Shown piece by piece: positions 23,582 to 34,031 of a stretch of DNA of 64,000 nucleotides. The notes beneath the pieces are model-generated. The model ran no database searches, was not told where the DNA came from, and was given only the letters and a program-made list of their open reading frames with translations. Position numbers and translations under genes: made by a program. The stretch lies in the NCBI GenBank assembly GCA_026122225.1, contig JANEZZ010001487.1, forward strand, positions 310,001 to 374,000, in the 5' to 3' direction. This stretch comes from Heloderma charlesbogerti (lineage: Eukaryota; Chordata; Lepidosauria; Squamata; Helodermatidae). Numbering within the stretch: the stretch's first letter is position 1; the number at the start of each line of letters is the position of its first letter.

Positions 23582-24080
23582 GAGAGTATCCAGTTCTGTC
23601 AATGAGTGGGGGGCTGACAATCTGGAAAGATAGAAATTCATACATCTGTACTCAGGGTGGGAAGACTTCAGGCTTGTGGGCTTTTTTTTTACTAGGACCA
23701 TGAGGTCCAGGTACAATACTGGCTTGGGCAGATGTATGCTAAGAATTAAGAAATGGGGTGGACATGCTCAGCCTAGGAATTTATAATCAATCAGTACCAA
23801 AACCAAGCTCACAAGCCCCTTCACACAAACATTCACCCCCACCTCACCCCCTGATCCTTTCGTCTTTGTGTGTGCGTGTGCGGGGGGGGGAGCTTTTTAA
23901 TATTGCTATTGTTAGACAACCCGTCAAAAACCGTTGCTGTTCTCCAAGTAAATCACTTGGAGATATGACAAATAGATCCTAACCAACCTTCTACCCACTG
24001 TGTGCATGCACAGAAACCTACTGCCCAAGCAGCACTCAAGTGGGTTCCAGTAGCATTAGAGACTAATTCAGTGCCTCAGG
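23582..24080. other. Unassigned spacer
   Basis: No gene is seen. A G-run at 23881-23892 follows a GTGTGCGTGTGC stretch. Confidence 0.4.
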
Positions 24081-24090
24081 TTGTGTGTCA

Positions 24091-24465
24091 TTGTTGTTGT
24101 TGTTCAGTCGTTCAGTCGTGTCCGACTCTTCGTGACCCCATGGACCATAGCACGCCAGGCCTTCCTGTCCTGCGTTCTCTCCCGGAGCGTGCTCAAGTTC
24201 ATATTCATTGCGTCGGTGATGCTATCTAGCCATCTCATCCTCTGCCGTCCCCTTCTCCTTTTGCCTTCAGTCTTTCCCAGCATCAGGGTCTTTTCCAGGG
24301 AGTTTTCTCTTCGCATTAGGTGGCCAAAATATTGGAGCTTCAGCTTCATTATCTGTCCTTCCAATGAGCACTCAGGGTTGATTTCCTTTAGGATGGACTG
24401 ATTTGACCTCCTTGCAGTCCAGGGGACTCGTAAGAGTCTTCTCCAGCACCACAGTTCGAAAGCAC
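24091..24465 (-). mobile_element. BovB 3' fragment with 9-bp target duplication
   Basis: TGTGTGTCA occurs at 24082-24090 and again at 24466-24474, so it flanks the fragment precisely. The minus-strand frame runs FELWCWRRLLRVPWTARRSN to HGVTKSRTRLND, followed by the (CAA)n tail. This is the C-terminal 120 residues of the BovB protein. It is a 5'-truncated insertion of about 375 bp, and its short tail and clean duplication suggest that it is fairly young. Confidence 0.95.
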
Positions 24466-24474
24466 TGTGTGTCA

Positions 24475-25220
24475 TGCAGGCAGAAAATACTTCTGTGTAT
24501 CCATGTAAAGAAATGCTAGACTCTACTAGATCTCACTTCATTTTGTTAAGTTCAACAAATTTGACATAAATTCTAGAATACAGAACAGTGTTTTGTGGAT
24601 GCCTGGATGAAAAACCCATCTCCTCCAAATTTTACAAAGGGAAACAGGATACTGCCACACATCTCTACCTTTTGGTTTTGGTTTTTCCCCTTCTGGCAGA
24701 TTAAAAGTTACTATTTGTGCTAAAGGGATTCAAAACTTCAAATACTCTTTTTATCTGTTTATGTGCATTGTAAAACTTACCCATGTTAAATAAAATGGGT
24801 CCAAAATGCACATGTAGAAGTATACAAAAGAACTAATGTATGACCTAGTAAATCAAAGGTATGTCAACTTGCCCTATCAAGCAACTAGTCATAAAACAAT
24901 TTATAGCATCCTGCAAACTTCAGCTTAGTCAATGAGAAATGACTCACTTATCCAAAAGAAAATAGCCATTTGAATCAGTTATGTCTAAGAATTAGACCAC
25001 TTAATACAAACACTGAATGTATCTTCAGGGGATTCTACAACAAAAAGAATATTGAAGCTATAAATATTTTCCAATATACGTTTATGGGGATGTTACAGCC
25101 ACTTAGGCATCAAATTATTTATTTATTGACTCACTTACTGTACTTTTAAAAACTCCGCAACAGCTGAAGTTCTCTGGATAGCATACAGTACAAATTGATC
25201 TGAATTGTTGTGTATTCCTT
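24475..25220. other. Unassigned AT-rich sequence
   Basis: No gene or nameable repeat is seen. Confidence 0.4.
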
Positions 25221-25224
25221 AACA

Positions 25225-25380
25225 GCGAAATCCTATACATATCTACTCAGTTGTATTGGATTGGGACTTATAGAGTAGACCCACTGAAATCAATGAGTCT
25301 ACTCAAAGTATAGCTTGGATCCAACCCACTGATTTCAATGAGGTTTACTTCCAGGAAAGTGGGCATAAGATTAAAGCCTC
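25225..25380. repeat. Palindromic 'AGTAGACCCACTGAAAT' repeat
   Basis: It contains AGAGTAGACCCACTGAAATCA followed by its partial complement, with GGATCCAACC wording. Related copies lie at 50335-50420, 52035-52165 and 62090-62170. It is a short hairpin-forming dispersed repeat. Confidence 0.6.
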
Positions 25381-25854
25381 CATTTTTAATTTGATCTAAA
25401 AGGACAGGAATGCTTTAGTGGATTTTTGTTTGCTTCTTTTCTTTTGCTCTTTGAGTGTTTATATAAGGATATATTTTCCTTTGTGATTTTGTCCCCCTTT
25501 TACACAGCAGTTCACATTGCTTGACTTATGCTTTTTGCTGTTTTGCTTGATTATTTGAAAACAAACAAACAAATAAGTTTAAAAAAAGAACATGGAGGCT
25601 AAGAGAACAAAGGTTGTGCCAATGAATGAACATGTTTCCCTTGTTTCCCTCAGAGCATGATTAGTGTGGGAGCAATCTCATAATCCAGCTAATTGCAATC
25701 TCAAATTAATTCTACCAAGAAAAACTAGTTCTGAACTCTATAAAGAATACAGCTAATCTGATTTCGAGGAATGAAAGCAAAACTCAGCCACCTTTACTTA
25801 ACCTGTTTGATACTATCAATTTGCATGTCTGTCACTAAGTTTTAATGACATAGC

Positions 25855-27275
25855 TTACAATGCTCTGCTCTTGTCGGGAGCTGCCCCTCAGCATATAACT
25901 GCTTCACTGAGGGAACTGCACTGGCTGCCTATTCGCTACCGGGCCAGGTTTAAAGCATTACTAGGGATGTCGGAGAATTTCTCCACAAATCTCCGGGAGG
26001 CCGAATGCCAACATATTTGGCCCCCTGAAATTGGTGGAGAAACGGTCCGCCACCCCCGCGCCACCCCCGGAATGGGACTTACCTTTGTTGAATGTCCCTG
26101 GCGCTGGCGGCTCCTGGTGGCTCCCAGCGGCAGTGCGGCGGCGGTGCGGCGGCGGCGGCCGGTCTTCCGACCGGCAGCCGCCGCCGCTGCCATTTCCAAG
26201 TAAAAAACCAACAACAACAACAAACGTGATAGGCTACGTAAAGATTTACGTAGCCTATCACGGCTAGATTTTCAAAAACACCGTGATAGGCTACGTAAAT
26301 CCTTACGTAGCCTATCACGGCTGACTTTGGGGGGGGGAAGCGCGTATGCAAATGGAGGCGCCCATGGGCGCCGCCATTTGCATACGCGCGCCCCCCCAAA
26401 TAGCGTTGCCCTTATTTTCGCTGTAGTCTACGTAAATGTTTACATAGACTACACGTGCCCAAATAAGGAATGCAAATGGGTGCATTTGCCCATGGGTGCC
26501 GCCATTTGCGTACGCGCTTTTTTTTTTTCAAAGTCAGCCATGATAGGCTACATAAGGATTTACGTAGCCTATCACGGCTGACTGCAGGGACGCAAACGGC
26601 GGCGGCTACGGCTGCCACCATTTGCGTACCGGCAGGAGACGAGATTCGCGGCCGGAGGGACGGGGTGCCTCCCCCCTGGCCAGAATTTTGGCCGGAGGGA
26701 TGGGGCACCTCCCCCCCGGCCAGAATTTCAGCGGGGAGGGACGGAGCACCCCCCCCCACCGCGAAGCAAGCTGCGGGATAAGGTAAGGGACTTTCATCCA
26801 TCCCTAATTAGCACTAGTGTACAAAGCCCTAAACAACTTGGGACCAGGATACCTGAGGGAACACCTTCTCCCTTACCAACCTGCCCAGTCACTGATGTCA
26901 TCGGAGGACATGTTCCTGGTGGCTCCACATGGACCTATGGCCTGATTGGAGTCCACCAGGAGAAGAGTGTGGCAGCCCCCTTTCTTTGGAACTCCCTGCC
27001 CCTGGAGGTCAGGCAGGCACCAACACTGTTGTTGGTGCCTCTTGAAAACAGCACTGTTGTTTCTGGTGCCTCTTGAAAACAGCACTGTTCCAGGAGGCAT
27101 TCCTTAATTAACTAGTCATGGTTTCTATTGATATTCTGTTTTTTAAAAATAGCATAATTTTAATCTGGTGTTTTAATGTTTTTATCCTTTTACTGTTTTA
27201 TCTCTTATGTTCACTGCTCTGAAATCTGTTCTATATACAGTATAGAACAGTATACAAATATTGTAAATAAATAAA
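25855..27275 (+). mobile_element. L2 LINE 3' end, split by hAT copy B
   Basis: The left part (about 25855-25961) reads in frame as LRELHWLPIRYRARFK, the L2 C-terminal signature. It resumes after the hAT element at about 26807 with GTACAAAGCCCTAAACAACT and PGYLREHLLPYQPAQSL-like codons. It then runs to a 3' end near 27275 with TAAATAAATAAATG. Joined across the insertion it aligns to the L2 at 4030-5475 (minus strand), which serves as an internal empty-site reference. Confidence 0.85.
25962..26806. mobile_element. Palindrome-module hAT element, copy B
   Basis: The ends are TAGGGATGTCGG and CATCCATCCCTA, inserted in an L2. The right flank is ATTAGCAC (26807-26814). The left flank reads ATTAC, which fits the same octamer minus three bases when compared with ATTAGTAC in the paralogous L2 (4030-5475). 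The interior contains GTGATAGGCTACGTAAAG / TTTACGTAGCCTATCACG hairpins at about 26226-26264 and 26281-26319. A third lies near 26540-26577, with a TAGTCTACGTAAATG stem near 26425-26452 and CGCAAATGG / CCATTTGCG arms. The region is CpG- and GGC-rich. There is no transposase frame. Confidence 0.9.
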
Positions 27276-27318
27276 TGTTGATAAGGCTGCAGTTACACAC
27301 ATTGGATCACTTCACATA

Positions 27319-28973
27319 CAGTCAGGGCCAGAAATATTGGAACAAAGATAACTGTTTTGGCAGTTGGCCTCTGCACACCATCACATTGAAGTTGAAAGGA
27401 AACACACACACCCAGATGGGAGCGAAGTCAGGACTTTCAGCTGTAATTCAAGGGGTTGGACAAAAGTGGGGCACTAACCATTCAAGAAGTACAGCCAGTG
27501 GCATACACACACACCCATCGTTAGTGGCTCATAAGTAATGAAACAAACCAATAGCATTTCAAACTTAAGGATCGCCTTTAATACCTGGATGAAAATCCTT
27601 TGCAGTCAACGACTGCCTGAAGTCTGGAATCCATGGACATGACCCAATGCTGAGTTTCCTCCCTTGAGATGCTTTGCCAGGCCTTTATTGCAGCTGCCTA
27701 CAGCTGCTGCTTGTTTGTGTGTCTTTCTGCCTTCAGTGTTGTCTTCAGTAAGTGAAAAGCATGCTCTATTGGGTTGAGATCAGGTGACTGACTTGGCCAT
27801 TGAAGAACAGCCCACTTCTTTGCCTGGAGAAACTCTTGGGTAGCTTTTGAGGTATGCTTTGGGTCATTATCCATCTGCAATATGAAGTGGCGTCCTATCA
27901 GTTTGACAGCATTCGGCTGAATCTGAGCAGAAAGTATAGCTCTATACACTTCAGAATTCGTCCTGCTGCTTTTATCAGCAGTCAGGTCATCAATAAACAC
28001 CAGTGACCCGGTTCCATTGGCAGCCATACATGCCCATGCCATAATAACACTGCCTCCACCGTGTTGGACAGATGATATGGTATGCTTTGGATCATGAGCT
28101 GTTCCTTTCCTTCTCCATACTTTTCTCTTCCCATCATTCTGGTACAAGGTAATCTTGGTTTCATCAGTCCAAAGAATCTTATTCCAGAACTGAGCAGGCT
28201 TTTTTAGGTGTTTGCTGGCAAAGGCTAATCTGGCCTCTCTGTTCTTGAGCGTTACCAGTGGTTTGCACCTTGTTGTGAGGCCTCTGTATTTACATTCATC
28301 AAGCCGTCTCTTGACTGTAGATGTTGACAATGACATGCCTACCTCCTCAAGAACGTTCTTGACCTGGCTAGATGTTGTGAAAGGGTTCCTATTCATCATG
28401 AGCAGAATTCTGCGGTCATCCACTATAGTTGTCTTCCATGGTCTTCCAGGCCTTTTGCTGTTGCTGCGCTTGCCAGTTAATTCCTTATTTTTCAGGATGT
28501 TCCAAACTGTTGTGTTGGCCACTCCCAATGTTTCTGCTATCTCTCTGATGGGTTTGTTTCCTCAGCCTAATTATGGCCTCCTTCACTTGCACGGACACCT
28601 CTTTGGACCTCATGCTGGGGGATCCAGTGAACAGCTACTAAATGCAAATGTAACACTCAGAACCACCTCCAGGCCTTTTATCAGCTTGATTGGTCATGGG
28701 GTACCCAGGAAACAGGCCACACCTGGCCATGCAGCTGCTTGTCAGCCATTAGTTCCATTACTTATGAGTCACCCACAATGGGTGTGTGTGTATGCCACTG
28801 GCTGTACTTCCTGAATGGTTAGTGCCCCACTTTTGTCAAACCCCTTGAATTAGAGCTGAAAGTCCTGACTTCGCTCCCATCTGGGTGTGTTTCCTTTCAA
28901 CTTCAATGTGGTGGTGTACAGAGGCCAACTGCCCGAACAGTTATCCTTGTTCCAATATTACTGGCCCTGACTG
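27319..28973 (-). mobile_element. Complete Tc1-like DNA transposon
   Basis: A 1655-bp element is flanked by TA on both sides (27317-27318 and 28974-28975). Both ends read CAGTCAGGGCCAG, and the inverted repeats extend for about 220 bp (about 27319-27540 against 28755-28973) with only scattered differences. Long inverted repeats with internal sites are the IR/DR arrangement of many Tc1/mariner elements. The transposase frame is on the minus strand and is broken. It is complete in structure but inactive. Confidence 0.95.
27578..28613 (-). pseudogene. Tc1-like transposase, DD34E, frameshift and nonsense
   Basis: A cut-and-paste transposase of the Tc1 family. The best frame is 28528-27698 (276 residues). 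It has a GRP-containing linker (KRPGRPWKT, residues 25-33) between helix-turn-helix regions. The catalytic residues are D122 (ILWTDETK), D220 (LQMDNDPKHT) and E255 (SPDLNPIEH), with exactly 34 residues between the last two. An upstream ATG at 28611-28613 starts the usual N-terminus, but a frame change near 28555-28560 separates it. A premature TAG follows TNKQQL at about 27698, and about 39 further codons in frame end at TAA 27578-27580. Two lesions therefore disable an otherwise full-length gene of about 345 codons. Confidence 0.93.
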
Positions 28974-29229
28974 TAAACTCATTTAAGAATTGCTGCAGCT
29001 TTTGACATTTTGACAAGGAATTTGATAGAGTAAGCCAGTAAGGGCAACAAAACAAAGGGGAAAGAGGATATAAGGAGCAGAAGAAAACAGACCTTGGGGG
29101 AATGGGTAGAAAGGTGTTAAAATGCCCTCCTTCTTGGCCACTGGGAGCTTCTCATATATTACCTTTGGTTTACTCAGTCATTTGTAGACACTCGATTGAA
29201 TCCAGACTTACATATGCTTAGAGCAGATC

Positions 29230-29612
29230 AGGGGTGTTAAACATCAGGCCCTCAAACCCAAATTTGGCCTGCCATGGGTCCCAATTGGCTCTTTGAGGTT
29301 CCCAGACAGCCATGTTCCCGTCTCCTGGCTCCACCCCCTTTCCCTCAACTGCCAGTTTCCCAGCTTTTGCACATTTTCCCCATACTAAAAGGTTGAAATT
29401 CCTCTCCTAAAGCTTATTGATTGATTGATTGATTGATTGCATTTATATCAGTAAGAACTCTAAGTTGGTATTTTTGGTGTTTTGGCCCCTCCCCTTTGCC
29501 CCCACCCCTTTGGCCATCAGTCCCACCCACCACTGGAATGCAGCCACCAAGAGCTTCTCTGAAATTGAATTCAGACCTCAGGCTGAACAGGTTTGACACC
29601 TCTGTAGTAGGC
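29230..29612. repeat. Degenerate hAT-like MITE (CAGGGGTGTTAAAC...GTTTGACACCTCTG)
   Basis: CAGGGGTGTTAAACATCAGG near 29230 faces CAGGTTTGACACCTCTG near 29590-29606. The interior resembles 16880-17175. An (ATTG)n stretch lies at 29415-29439. No clear target duplication was found. Confidence 0.5.
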
Positions 29613-29641
29613 CCATTGTAATTGATGGGACAAGACCCACC

Positions 29642-32199
29642 TGTCCTGTTTCCTTGCAAGGGCCTTGAGCAAAGTTGCAGATAACCCCAAGAGTAGCAGT
29701 GAGAGAGCAACCAGTTCAGTCCAGGGTCATGCACAGGAATTGCAACAAGGCACAGGCAGAGGCGAGGTCAAAGCAGTCCAAAGTTCAGTTCACAAGCATC
29801 AATTTTATCAAGGGTTAAGGCCGGTCAGGGGGTGTCCAAAAGCGTTGTGCAGGTGGGCAGCTGAGAGTCTAGGAGCCTGTCAGGTCTGGTGTCTTGAAAT
29901 GCAATGCCGAGATTAAGGCGCTGTTGTCGGCTGGGCTGATTTAGTTGTTGTTCAGTCGTTCAGTCGTGTCCGACTCTTCATGACCCCATGGACCATAGCA
30001 CGCCAGGCCTTCCTGTCCTGCGCTCTCTCCCGGAGCGTGCTCAAGTTCATATTCATTGCGTCGGTGATGCTATCTAGCCATCTCATCCTCTGCCGTCCCC
30101 TTCTCCTTTTGCCTTCAGTCTTTCCCAGCATCAGGGTCTTTTCCAGAGACTTTTCTCTTCGCATTAGGTGGCCAAAATATTGGAGCTTCAGCTTCAGTAT
30201 CTGTCCTTCCAATGAGCACTGGGGGTTGATTTCCTTCAGGATTGACTGATTTGACCTACTTGCAGTCCAGGGGACTCGTAAGAGTCTTCTCCAGCACCAC
30301 AGTTTGAAAGCATCAATTCTTCGGCGCTCAGCCTTCCTTATAGTCCAGCTCTCACAGCCATATGTTACTACTGGGAAAACCATAGCTTTGATTAAATGGA
30401 CCTTTGTCGGCAAGGTGATGTCTCTGCTTCTTACTATGCTGTCTAGGTTTGCCATAGCTTTCCTCCCAAGGAGCAAGCGTCTTTTAATTTCATGGCTACA
30501 GTCACCGTCTGCGGTGACCTTGGAGCCCAAGAAAATAAAATCTGTCACAGCTTCCATTTCTTCTCCTTCTATCTGCCAGGAAGTGATGGGGCCAGATGCC
30601 ATGATCTTAGTTTTTTTAATGTTGAGTTTCAAACCAGCTTTTGCACTCTCCTCTTTCACCCTCAACAAGAGGCTCTTGAGATCCTCTTCGCTTTCTGCCA
30701 TTAGGGTGGTATTGTCTGTATATCGGAGGTTGTTGATAATTCTCCCGGCAATCTTAATTCTGAACTGTGATTCATCCAACCCGGAGTTTCTCATGATGTA
30801 CTCTGCATATAAGTTAAATAAGCAGGGTGACAATATGCAGCCTTGTCATACTCCTTTCCCAATTTTGAACCAATCGGTTGTTCCATGTCTGGTTCTTACT
30901 GTTGCTTCTTCACCCTCGTACAGGTTTCTCAGGAGACAGGTAAGGTGGTCTGGTACTCCCATCACTTTAAGAATTTGCCACAGTTTGTTGTGATCCACAC
31001 AATCAAAGGCTTTAGCGTAGTCAATGAAGCAGAAATAGACGGTTTTCTGGAATTCTCTTGCTTTCTCCATGATCCAGTGAATGTTGGCGATTTGATCTCT
31101 AGTTCCTCTGCCTCTTCAAAACCCAGCTTGTACTTCCGGTAGTTCTCGGTTCACATACTGCTGAAGCCTAGCTTGTAGGATTTTGAGCATCACCTTGCTG
31201 GCATGTAAAATGAGCGCAATTGTGCGGTAGTTTGAACACTCTTTGGCATTGCCCTTCTTTGGAATTGGAATGTAAACTGACCTTTTCCAGTCTTGCGGCC
31301 ACTGTTGAGTGTTCCAAATGTGTTGGCATATTGAATGCAGCACTTTAACAGCATCATCTTTTAGGATTTTAAATAGCTCACCTGGAATACTGTCATCTCC
31401 ACTAGCTTTGTTGTTACTAATGCTTCCTAAGGCCCACTTGACTTCACTCTCAAGGATGTCCGGCTCAAGTTCAGTGAGCGCACTATCATGGCTATCAGGG
31501 ACATTCAGATCTTTCCTGTATAGTTCTTCTGTGTATTCTTGCCACCTCTTCTTAATCTCATCTGCTTCTGTTAGGTCCCTGCCTTCTTTGTCCTTTATCA
31601 TGCCCGTCTTTGCACAAAACGTTCCCTTGAGATCTCCAATTTTCTTGAAGAGATCTCTAGTCTTTCCCATTCTGTTGTTTTCCTCGATTTCTTTGCATTG
31701 TTCATTTAAGAAGGCCTTCTTGTTTCTCCTTGCTATTCTCTGGAACTCTGCATTCAGTTGGATATATCTTCCCCTTTCTCCCTTGCTTTTCACTTCCCTT
31801 CTTTCCTCAACTACTTGTAAAGCCTCATCATACAGCCACTTGGCTTTCTTGCATTTCTTTTTCTGATTTATAGCTGGTTGTTAATCAGCACAGCTGGCTA
31901 ATTAGGTCAGTGTGTTGCTTTTATGGGAAGCCCCATGCTGTGACTTCCTTTTGTTCTTTTGCCGCTCACATCTGATTCTGCACCATTCAGAGGGATGGAT
32001 TATCTCAGGCTCTGCTTCCAGCATTTGGGGGAATTCTGGAGCTGTTTGAGAGGGGACAGGTTGCTCCTGTAATGTTTCAAGGGAAGGACTGTCAGCCAAG
32101 GCCTCCTGTTCCTTGCTTAGCTCTGGCTGGGGCCCATTGTGCTGGCTCTCCCCCTCCTCTTCTTTCTCAGATGAATCCTCCTCCAGGTAGGGCATGACA
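29642..32199 (-). mobile_element. Probable solo LTR, split by a BovB
   Basis: The two outer segments (29642-29943 and 31871-32199, together 631 bp) form one unit once the BovB and its duplication are removed. The edges are TGTCCTG and CATGACA, the TG...CA ends typical of LTRs. The flanks CCACC (29637-29641) and CCACT (32200-32204) are a 4/5 match to a 5-bp duplication. On the minus strand a TATAAATC box lies at the BovB junction, which fits an LTR promoter. No internal retroviral or gypsy genes remain. The 98-codon minus-strand frame (MPYLEEDSSEKEEEG) lies in the LTR and is not treated as a gene. The alternative is another type of dispersed repeat. Confidence 0.55.
29944..31862 (-). mobile_element. 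BovB LINE, 1.9 kb, 5'-truncated, RT present
   Basis: It is flanked by CTGATTTA at 29936-29943 and 31863-31870. Minus-strand frames 31793-31116 and 30833-29952 cover the linker, the RT domain and the C-terminus. They include SNYRTIALI, FIDYAKAFDCVDHNKLWQ, SPCLFNLYAEYIM and LRVPWTASRSN. In the catalytic region the reading is LRYTDNTT where the 41-kb copy has LRYADDTT, so the active-site YADD is lost. Frame changes separate the blocks. The (CAA)n tail is at the left edge. The endonuclease is missing. Several substitutions relative to the copy at 41-44 kb indicate an older or independently mutated insertion. Confidence 0.93.
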
Positions 32200-32354
32200 C
32201 CACTGTCCTTACACTTCCATTCTTTTCACTATAATCATGAAGGATATACGGTATTATAAAACCCACGATTCTCCAAATTCCTCACCATACTAGATTCAGC
32301 AACACAGCATGGTTGTGGCTGAGCAAATTTGTAGTTGTCTGTTCTAATCTGGTT

Positions 32355-32475
32355 TTGAGAACATTAAGAATTGTCCTGCTGGATCAGACCAATGGTCCAC
32401 CTAATACAGCATTTTGTTTCCAACAGTAGCCAGCCAGAAGCTTCTGGGAAAATCATAAGCAGGGCCTTGCCCTAC
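32355..32475. repeat. 'TGCTGGATCAGACC' dispersed repeat
   Basis: GTCCTGCTGGATCAGACCAATGG and CAGTAGCCAGCCAGAAGC match the order of words at 50643-50865. It is an unclassified interspersed repeat, possibly a LINE 3' region or SINE. Confidence 0.55.
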
Positions 32476-32902
32476 TGTTTCCCCCCAACATCCACCTATG
32501 GTCTATTCATTAGGCCATGATCTTTTCTGGTTTACACTCTTCTGGGTCCATCTTTTTTTGTCAGGGCAAGAAACTACTGAGAACCTGCTTGAGAAATCAT
32601 TTGTACAGGACCCTGCTAAAATCTACTATGGGCATATCTGCCCTACAAATATGTATCCAATTCATAACAGATTTACTATCACAGCTTTTCCCCAGAGAAT
32701 ACTGGGAACTGTAGTTTGGTGGAGTTGCTGAGAATTCTCTGTCAGAGGGTCCTGGTGGTTCCTCTAGAATTCCCTGGGGATGGGGAATGCGTGGTATAGA
32801 TGTGTTCTTACTATACATTTTGCAACACAGCTCAGATTTTCAAGTAGGCAGATGGTGTCTCTAATCTGAGATTTGAAAGACTTGTGGCTAACATTTCAAA
32901 TG

Positions 32903-32903
<1 letters not shown>
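32476..32903. other. Unassigned spacer
   Basis: No gene is recognised. CAGAGAATTCTCAGCAACTCC-like wording around 32700-32730 is possibly a hairpin with 32755-32775, but it is short. Confidence 0.35.

Positions 32904-32942
<39 letters not shown>
32904..32942. repeat. (AT)n microsatellite
   Basis: About 19 uninterrupted AT dinucleotides, followed by an AT-rich LINE-like tail on the minus strand (about 32980-33030, GTACCCCGCCTTTCT). Confidence 0.95.
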
Positions 32943-32943
<1 letters not shown>

Positions 32944-33406
32944 GTGAATAGTGAATAGTAGCAATGGAAAAAGCAGAATTTATTTATTGATATTTATTTA
33001 TTGTACCCCGCCTTTCTACCAAAAGATGGCATTTAAGACAGAAATGTGCAAGTGTCAGCCTTAACTCGCTGTGTGCAAAGAGCAATCCAAGGGTCTTCAG
33101 TAGGTCATATAATGTGTTCCTAATTTATAAAGTGCCTGTATGTTCAGAAGCCCCCTCCTGCCACCCATCCAGGCTGCACTTCAAATTGCCCACACTACCA
33201 CACAATTTATAGGAATTAGTGGCAGTTAGTGCCCATTGGAGCTGGTGGGATAGAAAACAGGGCAGCTAACTGCAGGTGGAGCCCTGTGTAGGCAAAGCCA
33301 AGGCTCACAATATGCAGAGTGAATAGTAGGTGGGGCCAGGAGTCACAACTGGCAAAGAAACTTCAGGACTCAAGTAACTCCAAAAGAAGGAGGGCCGAGT
33401 TTCACT

Positions 33407-33828
33407 TAGGGATGTACGCAAATTTCGTTCTCGTTCACAAATCAAGCAAACATGTCCCATTAGCAACCCAGGACATGAATGCAAGCAGGGGTGCAATTCT
33501 CAGGAAATGTTCACAATTTCCCAAACTTTCATTCATGTTCAAAAGTGCGTACTTGCAAAAACGAACAGTTGCAAAAGTGCAAACTTAGGAAAGTGTGCAC
33601 TTGCAGAAATGTGCATTTCCCCTCCAAATCTGCATTTTCACAATTTATCCTATGGGGCAAAATGAGCACTTTTTAAAAGATGCATTTCCCCCCAAGCAAA
33701 AATGCACATTTTTCTTGATGGGGAAAAAAAAGCACTCGCATTTGGGATGGGAACAAGGTGAACTGAGCTTCCAGGAGGAATTCAGAGAAGCTCAATGAGC
33801 TCAAACATCACGTGTTTGCCCATCCTTA
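33407..33828. mobile_element. Probable hAT MITE (TAGGGATGTACGC...CATCCTTA)
   Basis: It has terminal TAGGGATGTACGCAAATTTCG and GCCCATCCTTA. The flanks GTTTCACT and GTCTGACC match at 5 of 8 bases. The interior is rich in TGCACTTTT/AAATGCACATTTT words. These recur around 55190-55400, which has a CATACATCCTTA right end, so the two are probably one family. Confidence 0.5.
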
Positions 33829-34031
33829 GTCTGACCCATAGAAAAGTACTTCTTTGAGCCCACATTTTTCTGCTCCAGCTTCCAGCAGCAACCCACCTAC
33901 CCCAGTTCCTGCACATGCAGACTTAAATCTCACAAAGGAAGCAACTACCTCCAGGCTGCTGCTTCCCTCTGGTCTCTCTTGAGGTTCCAGCGGGCTGAGG
34001 AACAACAACAATACAAAGTATCTAATTGGCG

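Noticed and set aside
24081..24401. Plus-strand frame with SFSRVRLFVTPWTIARQAFL, repeated at 8081, 29980, 44095 (minus) and 52673 (minus)
   Set aside because: It is the antisense of the BovB C-terminal coding region. It recurs only because BovB recurs, and no independent coding evidence exists.
27575..28814. Plus-strand 200-codon frame at 28212-28814
   Set aside because: It is antisense to the Tc1 transposase and its terminal repeat.
31902..32195. Minus-strand frame beginning MPYLEEDSSEKEEEG as a host exon
   Set aside because: It lies inside the proposed LTR, begins at its edge, and is acidic low-complexity sequence without a domain.
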